NCBI GenBank assembly: GCA_020435825.1
Contig: JAGQYY010000020.1
Span: 1 to 36,291, forward strand
Direction of reading: 5' to 3'
Length of the DNA stretch: 36,291 nt
Origin: Aequorivita sp.
GTDB lineage: Bacteria; Bacteroidota; Bacteroidia; Flavobacteriales; Flavobacteriaceae
In this document: piece after piece, positions 1-7,524 of the stretch
Layout: each line of letters starts with the position of its first letter
How positions within the stretch are numbered: position 1 is the stretch's first letter
The notes under the pieces: model-generated
Seen by the model: only the letters and a program-made list of their open reading frames with translations
Told to the model about the DNA's origin: nothing
The model's database searches: none
Made by a program: the position numbers and the translations under genes

Positions 1-913
1 GCAAGATGGGATTGGTCTTGGAATGGTTTTTAATAAAATCGAATTGCGCCAGCTTCAACGCGATCAAATACGATTTTTGCTGTCCTTGCGAGCCAAATTT
101 CTTGATGGGATGCCCGTCAATTTCAAAAACGAGATCGTCTTTATGAATTCCAAAGTTGGTGTATTGCGTGATTTTATCCTTGGTAATATTATTCTGAAGC
201 AAGGTCATCAGGTCATTTTCCTGCAATTGGCTTTCGTAAACCAGATTGATGCTCTCATCACCGCTGCTGATACTTTTGTAACGGTTTAAAAATATTGGCA
301 GAAATTCCTCCAAAAAAGCAGTTCGTTTTCCAAAAATAGAGGTTCCATAATTGTGAAGCTGCTCGTTGTAAATATCAATCGTGTCTTGACTAAACGTGTT
401 GTTTGCTGCAAAATATTTCAACAATGAATTGCGCTGCGCCAGCACTTTATTGTATTTAATGAGCGTATTCAAATAATCCGAATCCCGCTGTGAAATAACC
501 CCGTCAATAAATTTTCTTCGTGTGTCGCTTCCTTCAATAATCAAATCCCTATCTGCCGGAGAAATGATTACCAACGGTAAAAACCCAATGTGCTCACTGA
601 ATTTTTCGTAGGCTTTTCCGTTTCGTTTTATAATTTTTTTCTGTCCTTTTTTTGCACTTACTATAATTTTTTCGGGCGTCTCCTTTCTTTCATAAAAACC
701 TTCCACCACAAAAAATTCCTCACCGTGTTTAATGTTTTGGGTAGTAATTGGGTTAAAGTAACTTTTTCCAAAGGAAAGATGGTAGATTGCATCCAGCACA
801 TTGGTCTTTCCAACGCCATTATTGCCCACAAAACAATTTATCTTTGGGTCGAACTCGAAGGTTTCGGCTTCAAAGTTTTTATAGTTGAGTAAAGAGAGTT
901 TTTGTAAAATCAT
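1..913 (-). CDS. recF: DNA replication/repair protein RecF, C-terminus cut by window edge
   Basis: RecF is an ABC/SMC-like ATPase that loads RecA at single-strand gaps (RecFOR pathway). Reading the minus strand from the ATG at 913 gives an open frame to the window edge, about 304 residues. The N-terminus [14 protein letters not shown] is typical of RecF, and a Walker A motif GNNGVGKT lies at residues 30-37. The downstream part includes [19 protein letters not shown], characteristic of the family. Full-length RecF is about 360 residues, so the signature motif, Walker B and about 55 residues lie outside the window. It is divergent from the TPR gene at 1235. The start is supported by alignment of the N-terminal beta strand directly after the ATG. 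Very confident in the family; completeness of the gene beyond the edge cannot be judged. Confidence 0.96.
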   Translation of the reverse strand, partial: MILQKLSLLNYKNFEAETFEFDPKINCFVGNNGVGKTNVLDAIYHLSFGKSYFNPITTQNIKHGEEFFVVEGFYERKETPEKIIVSAKKGQKKIIKRNGKAYEKFSEHIGFLPLVIISPADRDLIIEGSDTRRKFIDGVISQRDSDYLNTLIKYNKVLAQRNSLLKYFAANNTFSQDTIDIYNEQLHNYGTSIFGKRTAFLEEFLPIFLNRYKSISSGDESINLVYESQLQENDLMTLLQNNITKDKITQYTNFGIHKDDLVFEIDGHPIKKFGSQGQQKSYLIALKLAQFDFIKNHSKTNPIL

Positions 914-921
914 GTAAAATT

Positions 922-1052
922 AGACTTAAGACTTTTAGACATAAGACAAAAGACTGATGTTTTGGAATTTAATTCAGACGGCGTTCCAAAAGGTTGTAAA
1001 AATACAAGGTTTGGCAGGATTTTGTCCTACGTCTTAAGTCCTTTTGTCCTAC
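922..1052. repeat. pair of inverted heptad/octad arrays
   Basis: Left array: AGACTTA, AGACTTTT, AGACATA, AGACAAA, AGACTG in direct succession (922-956). Right array: GTCCTAC, GTCTTAA, GTCCTTTT, GTCCTAC (1024-1052), which is essentially the same kind of unit on the other strand. The ten bases GACTTAAGAC (923-932) and GTCTTAAGTC (1031-1040) are exact reverse complements, so the two arrays could pair across about 100 bases. Function unknown. Confidence 0.75.
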
Positions 1053-1180
1053 TTCAACTTAAAAATGGTTGAATACTTCTGAATTTTTTCAGTAAAGACA
1101 GTTAAAAGGTGGAGAATAGCCGTTCAGCAAATTATTAAAAAATAAGAAATATTTATCCTTTCAAATTCCATTAAAAATTT

Positions 1181-1212
1181 TATTTTTGCGCCATTCCCGC
1201 GAAGGCGGGAAT
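1181..1212 (+). promoter_or_regulatory. promoter -7 box plus 5' leader hairpin of the TPR-ribH operon
   Basis: TATTTTTG at 1181-1188 matches the Bacteroidota -7 consensus TAnnTTTG. A perfect 8-bp hairpin, ATTCCCGC / GCGGGAAT with loop GAAG (1193-1212), follows within five bases, so it would lie at the extreme 5' end of the transcript. No convincing -33 TTG was found at the usual 17-23 spacing. The hairpin sequence is of the type seen as dispersed palindromic repeats in many bacteria. Confidence 0.65.
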
Positions 1213-1234
1213 CTTAATAAATAGAAGTAAAACT

Positions 1235-2002
1235 ATGGCAACGTACAACAAACGCGGAGGCAAACCAAAAAACAAAGCTGAAAAGGAAAAGCAGCTTGAA
1301 GAAAATAGCACAACGGCAGAAGTATTCAACACGCTGGACCAGGGCGCATCGAGAACTGAGGCTTGGGTAGAAAAAAACCAAAAGGGAATTTTGGGCTTTA
1401 TCATTGTTGTGGCCGTTGGTGTTTTGGGATATTTTGCATACCACCAATATATTAAGGGCCCAAAGGAAACAGAGGCAATGAATGAAATGTTCCAAGCGCA
1501 GAGCTATTGGGAACAAGCTTTGACTGCTCCGGCGAAAGATTCACTTTACAACCTTTCGCTGCAAGGTGGTGAGGGAAAGTACGGTTTCATTGATATTATT
1601 GAAAATTACGGTGGAACCAACGCTGCAAATCTTGCACATTATTACGCAGGAATGGCTTATTTGAACACCAACAAATATCAGGAAGCCATTGCACAGTTGG
1701 ATAAATTCAGTAGTGATGACGATATTTTGGCGCCTTTGGCAAAAGGCGCAATTGGCGATGCCTTTGCACAATTGAGCCAAAATGAGGATGCCCTAAAATA
1801 TTACGAGGAAGCTGCCAATATGCGTGAAAATGATTTTACGACCCCACGTTTTCTTTTGAAAGCAGGAATTGCCGCAATGTCTTTAAACCAAAATGATAAG
1901 GCATTGGCACATTTTAAAAAAATAGCTGACGATTATCCAAAGTCAACTGAAGCCGTAAAAGCTGAAATTTACACAGGACGCGCGGAAGCAATGAACAAAT
2001 AA
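1235..2002 (+). CDS. YfgM-like tetratricopeptide repeat membrane protein
   Basis: 255 residues. A hydrophilic Lys/Glu-rich N-terminus (1-45) is followed by one membrane helix at about residues 51-70 (GILGFIIVVAVGVLGYF), then an extracytoplasmic domain with at least three TPR-like helical pairs between about 130 and 250 (for example HYYAGMAYLNTNKYQEAI and KAGIAAMSLNQNDKALAHF). This architecture is that of YfgM-type proteins, which in E. coli associate with the SecYEG translocon and periplasmic chaperones; that role is inferred here. The stop codon is one base from the ribH start, so the two are almost certainly co-transcribed from the promoter at 1181. The start ATG at 1235 gives the expected short cytoplasmic tail. 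Confidence 0.85.
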   Translation: MATYNKRGGKPKNKAEKEKQLEENSTTAEVFNTLDQGASRTEAWVEKNQKGILGFIIVVAVGVLGYFAYHQYIKGPKETEAMNEMFQAQSYWEQALTAPAKDSLYNLSLQGGEGKYGFIDIIENYGGTNAANLAHYYAGMAYLNTNKYQEAIAQLDKFSSDDDILAPLAKGAIGDAFAQLSQNEDALKYYEEAANMRENDFTTPRFLLKAGIAAMSLNQNDKALAHFKKIADDYPKSTEAVKAEIYTGRAEAMNK

Positions 2003-2003
2003 A

Positions 2004-2501
2004 ATGGCCACAGCAAATATAAATTTATCGGCCTACGATAAAACCACGATCCCAAACGCGAAGGACTTTCGGTTTGGGATTGTTGTTTCAGAATGGAATT
2101 CCAAAATTACCGAAGGCATGTTCCAAGGCGCTTTTGATGCTTTAAAGGATTGTGGTGCCATCAATGAAAACATCGTTCGTTGGAACGTTCCTGGCAGTTT
2201 TGAGCTTATTTACGGTTGCAAGCGAATGGCGGAAAGTTATGATATGCTCGATGCCATAATTGCCATTGGAAGCGTAATCCAAGGCGAAACCAAACACTTC
2301 GATTATGTTTGTGAGGCCGTTGCGCAGGGTATAAAGGATTTAAACATAAAAGGAAATATTCCCGTTATTTTCTGCGTACTCACCGATAACACTATGCAAC
2401 AGGCCATAGACCGCAGCGGCGGAAAACACGGCAACAAAGGAACCGAAGCTGCCATTGCCGCCATAAAAATGGCACAACTTCGGAAAGACTCAAAGTTTTA
2501 A
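2004..2501 (+). CDS. ribH: 6,7-dimethyl-8-ribityllumazine synthase
   Basis: 165 residues, the usual length for lumazine synthase, which condenses 5-amino-6-ribitylamino-uracil with dihydroxybutanone phosphate in riboflavin synthesis and forms icosahedral or pentameric shells. Diagnostic segments: FGIVVSEWNSKITEGM (substrate pocket), VPGSFELIYGCKRM, and the catalytic loop GSVIQGETKHFDYV with the proton-shuttle His at residue 98. The C-terminal GGKHGNKGTEAA region is also typical. It begins one base after the TPR gene stop and has no leader of its own, so no FMN riboswitch is present. No other rib gene is in the window, so the pathway genes are scattered. Confidence 0.97.
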   Translation: MATANINLSAYDKTTIPNAKDFRFGIVVSEWNSKITEGMFQGAFDALKDCGAINENIVRWNVPGSFELIYGCKRMAESYDMLDAIIAIGSVIQGETKHFDYVCEAVAQGIKDLNIKGNIPVIFCVLTDNTMQQAIDRSGGKHGNKGTEAAIAAIKMAQLRKDSKF

Positions 2502-2570
2502 TATTCAAATTCTGCCACTGCCAACTACTGAACACTTCATTGGTACGGTAATTGTTCAAAAAAACTATTA

Positions 2571-2605
2571 AATTCTGAATTCATAATTCTGAATTCCTAA
2601 TTGAA
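2571..2605. repeat. five-unit heptad array between ribH and the next gene
   Basis: AATTCTG, AATTCAT, AATTCTG, AATTCCT, AATTGAA occur in unbroken succession, each seven bases long. Units 1 and 3 are identical. The array ends 26 bases before the next start codon. The exact 7-base phase is kept although the unit sequence drifts. Confidence 0.8.
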
Positions 2606-2631
2606 ATAAGTAACTTTGAAGCACGACGATT

Positions 2632-2916
2632 ATGGGACTAATAGGCAAGAGAAAAAACAAAAAGTACAGTTACCAACCACGGCATTTTGAGCATGATGGT
2701 GAAAGCAGCCCTTTTTCAATAGGCCATAAATTCGACCAATTCCGAACCACGGTTGGCGATAACAAAGGTTTGAAAGGAAAATTTAAAACAGCTTGGGCAG
2801 ATTTAAGACAAACTTCTGATAGAAAAGCAAACCGAAGGCTAATTGTGATAATTGCGATACTTGTACTTCTCTTCCTTTTTATTATTGATTTCGATTTATC
2901 TATTTTCTACGCATAA
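2632..2916 (+). CDS. small hypothetical membrane protein
   Basis: 94 residues. The first 70 are strongly basic and hydrophilic (start MGLIGKRKNKKYSYQPRHF), and a single membrane helix lies near the C-terminus at about 71-90 (IVIIAILVLLFLFIIDFDL). No enzymatic motif is visible and I do not assign a function. Homologues beside ribH in flavobacteria are sometimes labelled riboflavin synthase subunit beta; that label is almost certainly positional, because the sequence has no resemblance to lumazine or riboflavin synthase. It ends six bases before mutL, so it probably shares an mRNA with mutL. Confidence 0.75.
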   Translation: MGLIGKRKNKKYSYQPRHFEHDGESSPFSIGHKFDQFRTTVGDNKGLKGKFKTAWADLRQTSDRKANRRLIVIIAILVLLFLFIIDFDLSIFYA

Positions 2917-2922
2917 ATTTTA

Positions 2923-4854
2923 ATGGCAGACATTATTCAGTTATTACCGGATCACGTTGCAAACCAAATTGCGGCAGGTGAGGTCGTGCAACGCCCCGCC
3001 TCGGTAGTAAAGGAATTGCTGGAGAATGCCATAGACGCGAAAGCAACCTCAATTACACTTCTAATTAAGGACGCAGGAAAAACCCTTGTTCAAGTTACCG
3101 ATAACGGCATTGGGATGAGCGTTACCGATGCGCGGCTTAGTTTTGAGCGCCATGCCACTTCAAAAATTAAGTCTGCTGAAGATCTTTTTAATTTACACAC
3201 CAAGGGCTTTCGCGGAGAAGCGCTGGCTTCAATTGCTGCAATTGCGCATGTGGAATTAAAAACGAAAACCGAAAATTCAGAAATAGGAACGCATTTAACT
3301 ATCGAAGGCAGCAAAGTAATCTCGCAAGAGCCTGCGGTTGTTCCAAAAGGGACAACTATTTCAGTAAAAAACCTTTTTTACAATATTCCCGCACGCAGAA
3401 ATTTTTTAAAAAGCAATCCCGTGGAAACCCGCCATATTATTGACGAGTTCCATCGTGTTGCCTTGGCGCACCCAAACGTTGCTTTTCAAATGCTTCACAA
3501 TGGAAGTGATGTTTTCAATTTACCGTCTTCAAATTCACGGCAACGGATTGTCAATATTTTCGGCAGCAAAACCAATGAAAAACTGGTTCCCGTTCACGAA
3601 GAAACCGAAATTTTAAAAATTGAAGGCTTTGTTCTGAAACCTGAATTCGGAAAAAAAAGTAGGGGGGAGCAGTTCTTTTTTGTGAACGATCGTTTCATTA
3701 AAAGTCCGTATCTGCACCATGCAGTGGCTTCCGCTTTTGAAGGTTTGGTGAAAAGCGATATTCATCCCGGCTATTTTCTCTTTTTGGAAGTAGATCCGCA
3801 TTCCATCGATATCAATATCCATCCCACAAAAACCGAAATTAAATTTGACGACGAGCATTCTATTTACGCAATGCTTCGCGCTACGATAAAACACAGTTTG
3901 GGACAATTCAATATTGCGCCTGTACTTGATTTTGAAAGGAACAAAGGTTTTGATACGCCATATGATTACAGCAAAAAGCAGCCTACCGCGCCTTCCATAG
4001 AAGTAGATCGGGATTTTAATCCATTTAAGGAAAAGCCCAAACAGGGAAATATCAACTTTCCTTTTAAAAGAGAACAGCCAGCTTCATGGGAATCACTTTA
4101 TGTTGGGTTGAAAGATGGTTTCGGCTCCACTCAACCACCGGAACGTACATCGAGCGGAGCCGGGTGGTCATCGAGCGGAGCCGGGTGGTCATCGAGCGGA
4201 GCCGGGTGGTCATCGAGCGGAGCCGAGATGGAAATGGAGTTTGAAAGCGAGGAAGTAACCGGCAGTCTTTTTGAAAATGAAAATTCTGAAATTGGTCAAA
4301 TCACCTTCCAAATTCAGAATAAATATATTGTAAGTCCGCTGAAAAACGGAATGATGATTATCCATCAAAACCTTGCGCACCAAAGGATTCTTTACGAAGA
4401 ATTATTAAAGAACATTACAGTAAAAGAAGCTGTTAGCCAACAATTATTGTTTCCGCTTCAATTGCATTTTTCAAAACCTGACCTTGAAATTATTGAAAGA
4501 GTACGAGAACAATTGGAGCATACAGGATTTATCTTTTCAGAAATAAAAGACGAAACTATTGAGATTAGCGGAATTCCAGTGCTGATATTGGAAAGCCATG
4601 TTGTAAATTTGCTCAACCAATTGGTGCACGACATAAAAGAAGAAGTGCCCGATACCGGTTTCAGCCAAAACGATATGCTGGCAAAGTCAATGGCGGCAAG
4701 TATGGCAATAAAAACGGGCGTTTCATTGAACAAAGAAGAACGCGAACATTTAATAAATCAGCTCTTTGCTTGCAAAGAACCAACAGTGAGTCCGACCAAT
4801 AAGCCAGTTTTCACAGCACTAGACGTGAGTGATCTGGACAAAAAATTTATGTAA
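2923..4854 (+). CDS. mutL: DNA mismatch repair protein MutL, endonuclease motif degenerate
   Basis: 643 residues. MutL couples MutS mismatch recognition to strand removal. The N-terminal GHKL ATPase is intact: ELLENAIDA (Glu31, Asn35), DNGIGM (60-65) and GFRGEAL (95-101). A variable linker (about 335-445) carries a 28-residue tandem repeat, and the C-terminal dimerisation domain covers about 450-643. The canonical endonuclease motif DQHAxxERxxYE reads HQNLAHQRILYE at 481-492, so the acidic and His metal ligands are lost; the C-terminal CPHGRP-type motif is also absent (CKEPTVSPTNKP). The protein should therefore act as a non-nicking, E. coli-like MutL, although no mutH is visible here. The stop is directly followed by the rhomboid start. 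Confidence 0.97.
   Translation: MADIIQLLPDHVANQIAAGEVVQRPASVVKELLENAIDAKATSITLLIKDAGKTLVQVTDNGIGMSVTDARLSFERHATSKIKSAEDLFNLHTKGFRGEALASIAAIAHVELKTKTENSEIGTHLTIEGSKVISQEPAVVPKGTTISVKNLFYNIPARRNFLKSNPVETRHIIDEFHRVALAHPNVAFQMLHNGSDVFNLPSSNSRQRIVNIFGSKTNEKLVPVHEETEILKIEGFVLKPEFGKKSRGEQFFFVNDRFIKSPYLHHAVASAFEGLVKSDIHPGYFLFLEVDPHSIDINIHPTKTEIKFDDEHSIYAMLRATIKHSLGQFNIAPVLDFERNKGFDTPYDYSKKQPTAPSIEVDRDFNPFKEKPKQGNINFPFKREQPASWESLYVGLKDGFGSTQPPERTSSGAGWSSSGAGWSSSGAGWSSSGAEMEMEFESEEVTGSLFENENSEIGQITFQIQNKYIVSPLKNGMMIIHQNLAHQRILYEELLKNITVKEAVSQQLLFPLQLHFSKPDLEIIERVREQLEHTGFIFSEIKDETIEISGIPVLILESHVVNLLNQLVHDIKEEVPDTGFSQNDMLAKSMAASMAIKTGVSLNKEEREHLINQLFACKEPTVSPTNKPVFTALDVSDLDKKFM
4148..4231 (+). repeat. 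four-copy 21-bp minisatellite inside mutL
   Basis: Unit CATCGAGCGGAGCCGGGTGG plus T. Copies at 4148-4168, 4169-4189 and 4190-4210 are identical; the fourth (4211-4231) diverges in its last bases to GAGATGG. It encodes seven-residue repeats SSSGAGW (residues 409-436) in the disordered linker. Its GC content is far above the surrounding gene. The fourth copy resembles REP-like palindromes of Bacteroidota, suggesting the array grew from one such element. Confidence 0.95.
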
Positions 4855-5589
4855 ATGGGAAGAATAACCGACACCGTAAAATTTCTTTTAATACTGAATG
4901 TGCTCTTTTTTATTGGGTCACAATTTTTAAACGGGGTTGCTGAGCGTCTTTTTGCTTTGTATTATTTTGAAAATCCCGGTTTTCAGTATTGGCAGCCATT
5001 GACTTCTATGTTTATGCATGCAAATTTTTTCCACATACTTTTTAATATGTATGCGTTGTGGGCCTTTGGTTCCCCTTTGGAAATGCGCTGGGGGCAAAAA
5101 AAGTTTCTGTTCTTTTATTTTTCCGCAGGACTTGGTTCAGCTTTGATTTATACTTTGGTAAACTATTATCAATTGCACAGCGGAATGGACGCTTTGATGA
5201 ATGCTGGAATGAACCATGAGCAAATAATGGATCTTTTGAATACCGGAAAATATAATACCTCAATTTTAGATTTTGTTTCACAAGACACCATACAAAGCAT
5301 GTATAATACTTATAATGGTGTCGCGCTTGGTGCTTCGGGGGCTGTTTATGGTGTTTTGGTAGCTTTCGGAATGATGTTCCCAAATGTAGAGTTAATGTTG
5401 ATTTTCTTACCAATTCCAATAAAAGCAAAATACTTTATCCCTGGAATTATTGTACTCGATTTGGTTTTCGGAATAACCGGAACGCAAACGGGCATAGCAC
5501 ATTTTGCGCATATTGGCGGTGCCCTTTTTGGATTTATAATGGCTTGGTACTGGCGAAAAAACAGTTTTGATAACCATCGCTGGAATTAA
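4855..5589 (+). CDS. rhomboid family intramembrane serine protease (copy 1)
   Basis: 244 residues, six predicted membrane helices. Rhomboids cleave substrate membrane helices within the bilayer using a Ser-His dyad. Here the nucleophile is Ser161 in GASGA and the partner is probably His219 in AHFAHIGGALFG; the HANFFHILFN segment (residues 55-64) carries the conserved His/Asn of TM2. A hydrophilic insert of about 45 residues (105-150) separates the early helices from the catalytic helix, longer than in minimal rhomboids. The ATG begins on the base after the mutL stop, and a second rhomboid gene follows two bases after this stop. Substrates cannot be told from sequence. Confidence 0.95.
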   Translation: MGRITDTVKFLLILNVLFFIGSQFLNGVAERLFALYYFENPGFQYWQPLTSMFMHANFFHILFNMYALWAFGSPLEMRWGQKKFLFFYFSAGLGSALIYTLVNYYQLHSGMDALMNAGMNHEQIMDLLNTGKYNTSILDFVSQDTIQSMYNTYNGVALGASGAVYGVLVAFGMMFPNVELMLIFLPIPIKAKYFIPGIIVLDLVFGITGTQTGIAHFAHIGGALFGFIMAWYWRKNSFDNHRWN

Positions 5590-5591
5590 CT

Positions 5592-6467
5592 ATGGCAGCA
5601 CCCAATCTTGCATATCAATATAAAATGGCCAGTGTCTTGGTCAAGCTTATCGTTATTAACGTAGCCGTGTTTTTGGTCGTTAGTTTAGGGTCTTTTTTTT
5701 TCAGGTTAAGTCCGCAAGACATTGCGGAATGGTTTGTTTTAAGCGATAATCTTGATACACTTTTGTTCCGTCCGTGGACGTTGATAACTTATGGATTCCT
5801 GCATTTTGGGTTTTTACATATTTTGTTCAACATGCTTTGGTTGTATTGGTTTGGGCAGTTTGTTTTAAATCTATTCACCGGAAAGCGATTGTTGACTGTT
5901 TATTTGCTGGGTGCACTTTTTGGCGGATTGCTATTTGTTTTAGCTTACAACCTCTTCCCGGTTTTTGCGGAAAACCGCGGCTTTTTGATTGGAGCCTCTG
6001 GAGCCGTAACCGCGATAATGATCTTCATTGCAACTTATACGCCCAATACAGAAGTGCGTATTTTTACGTTCACCATAAAACTTTGGCACATCGCGCTGTT
6101 TCTTTTTCTTATTGATTTGGTACGCATTCCAACATCTGGGAATGCGGGTGGATTGATGGCACACGTTGGCGGTGCTCTTTTTGGATATGTATATGCAGTT
6201 CAGCTTGCAAAAGGAAATGACATTGGAAAATGGTTTGAAAATTTTATGGATTGGATAGCCAATCTTTTTAAGCCACGCACCAAAAAACCATTTAAAAAAG
6301 TACATCGTACAACACATTCTTCGCCACAGCGTTCTAAACCCAAAGAAACAAAATCTGACCACCAAAAAAAGGTTGATGGTATTTTGGATAAAATAGGCAA
6401 AAGCGGCTACGAAAGTCTTACCAAAGAAGAAAAAGACTTTTTGTTCAAAGCCGGAAAAGAAGACTAA
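5592..6467 (+). CDS. rhomboid family intramembrane serine protease (copy 2) with cytosolic tail
   Basis: 291 residues. Membrane part about 1-205 with catalytic Ser136 (GASGA) and His191 (MAHVGGALFG); TM2 motif HFGFLHILFN at 71-80. A cytosolic C-terminal extension of about 75 residues follows: a Lys/Arg/Ser-rich stretch, then a compact helical motif GILDKIGKSGYESLTKEEKDF, a tail found on many Bacteroidota rhomboids. It differs from copy 1 in lacking the loop insert and having the tail, so the pair is an old divergence rather than a fresh duplication. It lies two bases after copy 1 and four bases before the next gene, in the same operon. Confidence 0.95.
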   Translation: MAAPNLAYQYKMASVLVKLIVINVAVFLVVSLGSFFFRLSPQDIAEWFVLSDNLDTLLFRPWTLITYGFLHFGFLHILFNMLWLYWFGQFVLNLFTGKRLLTVYLLGALFGGLLFVLAYNLFPVFAENRGFLIGASGAVTAIMIFIATYTPNTEVRIFTFTIKLWHIALFLFLIDLVRIPTSGNAGGLMAHVGGALFGYVYAVQLAKGNDIGKWFENFMDWIANLFKPRTKKPFKKVHRTTHSSPQRSKPKETKSDHQKKVDGILDKIGKSGYESLTKEEKDFLFKAGKED

Positions 6468-6470
6468 CCA

Positions 6471-7487
6471 ATGCGGAAACTTGTCAATAAATTTTTATAC
6501 TGGGGCAACATGCTCTCTGCATTTCTTTTGCTTATTTCCTTTATTTTGCCCTATTTGCCGCCCAAAAACTTTCCTACACTTTCGTTGTTAAGTTTGGTGG
6601 TTTCCCTTCTTATAATTTTAAATATTTTTTTTGCGCTATACTGGGCCATACAGTTTAGACGAAGATTTCTTGTATCGTTTACGGTTCTTTTAATTTCCTA
6701 TTTCTACTTTAATGTTTTTTACGAAGTCTCCTCAGAAGGCGATGCTTCACAGTATAAAAATACCTTGAACGTTTTATCATATAACGTTCGGCTTTTCAAT
6801 GCTTATGAAAAAAACCCCGAGACGGATGCTTCAGAAATAATTTCAGAAATACTTACTGAGGAAAATCCTGATGTGGTTTTTGTTCAAGAATATTATAAAC
6901 CCAACAAAATTGATTTTTCTGCCTACCCTCATAAATATGTCCACTTTAAGTCTGAAAAAGCGAAATTGGGCCATGCATTTTTTTCAAAGTATCCCCTTGT
7001 GAACACCGGTGCTTTTGATTTTGAAGAAACCTATAACAATACCCTTTATGCCGATGTTGTAAAGGGAACTGATACTATTAGAATTTACAATGTGCATTTG
7101 CAGTCGCTCGGCATCATTCCAAGGGTGAGCTTCTTGCAGGATAGCGACAACGAAAAACTTCGGAAACGTGTTTCTAAAGCGTTTGAAAAACAACAAAGCC
7201 AAGTGGAAGCCATTTTAGAACACAAGGAAAAAACCAAGCATCCTGTAATTATCTGCGGTGATTTCAACAATACACCATTTTCATACAGTTATCGAAAATT
7301 AAAAGACGGAATGCAGGACGCTTTCCGTGAACGTGGAAATGGTTTGGGGACTACTTTCAAGTTTGAAAAATTCCCAATGCGAATTGATTATATTTTTGCT
7401 TCTGAGGGATTGGATGTTATTTCTTTCGAGTCCATGGAGAAGACTTTTTCAGACCATTATCCAGTTCGGGCTACCGTTGGTTGGTAA
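6471..7487 (+). CDS. membrane-anchored endonuclease/exonuclease/phosphatase family protein
   Basis: 338 residues. Three hydrophobic helices occupy the first 82 residues, followed by a complete EEP (DNase I-like) domain. Motifs in order: LNVLSYNVRLFN (metal-site Asn105), VFVQEYY (catalytic Glu140), IYNVHLQSLG, CGDFNNTP (catalytic Asp), and RIDYIF ... FSDHYPV (terminal Asp-His). The catalytic domain should face the periplasm or outer surface. The family hydrolyses phosphodiesters or phosphomonoesters in nucleic acids, inositol phosphates or sphingomyelin; the substrate is not predictable here. It ends six bases from the convergent WbqC gene and is last in the ribH-mutL-rhomboid run. Confidence 0.9.
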   Translation: MRKLVNKFLYWGNMLSAFLLLISFILPYLPPKNFPTLSLLSLVVSLLIILNIFFALYWAIQFRRRFLVSFTVLLISYFYFNVFYEVSSEGDASQYKNTLNVLSYNVRLFNAYEKNPETDASEIISEILTEENPDVVFVQEYYKPNKIDFSAYPHKYVHFKSEKAKLGHAFFSKYPLVNTGAFDFEETYNNTLYADVVKGTDTIRIYNVHLQSLGIIPRVSFLQDSDNEKLRKRVSKAFEKQQSQVEAILEHKEKTKHPVIICGDFNNTPFSYSYRKLKDGMQDAFRERGNGLGTTFKFEKFPMRIDYIFASEGLDVISFESMEKTFSDHYPVRATVGW

Positions 7488-7524
7488 AGCCCCCTAAACC
7501 CTAGATGGAAGAGGTGCTCTTTCC
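7486..7524. repeat. GC-rich dispersed-type repeat at the convergent gene junction
   Basis: The stretch begins AAAGCCCCCTAAACCC and ends GAGGTGCTCTTTCC, which resembles the C-run/G-run intergenic elements common in Bacteroidota genomes. It forms the boundary of the two convergent genes and encodes the last residues and stop codon of the WbqC protein. A related C-run/G-run element lies at 13247-13275. Family membership is from memory. Confidence 0.5.

Larger units (their letters stand above)
914..1234. other. divergent intergenic region between recF and the TPR gene
   Basis: A 321-base gap without a credible gene. It holds two short-period arrays in opposite orientation (922-956 and 1024-1052), a TAnnTTTG promoter element for the rightward gene (1181-1188) and a GC-rich hairpin just after it (1193-1212). 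No clear promoter for recF was identified; the left array begins only 9 bases upstream of the recF start codon. Confidence 0.8.

Noticed and set aside
590..892. Plus-strand open frame of 100 codons
   Set aside because: Antisense to recF, hydrophobic low-complexity translation, no family; a shadow frame.
1900..2003. FMN riboswitch ahead of ribH
   Set aside because: ribH begins one base after the TPR gene stop and the preceding sequence is coding; no RFN-like structure.
2632..2916. Riboflavin synthase subunit for the small gene after ribH
   Set aside because: The sequence is a basic tail plus one membrane helix and has no lumazine or riboflavin synthase motif; the label would be positional only.
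5042..5428. Minus-strand open frame of 128 codons inside rhomboid copy 1
   Set aside because: Fully antisense to a clear rhomboid gene with its catalytic motifs; composition unlike a real protein.
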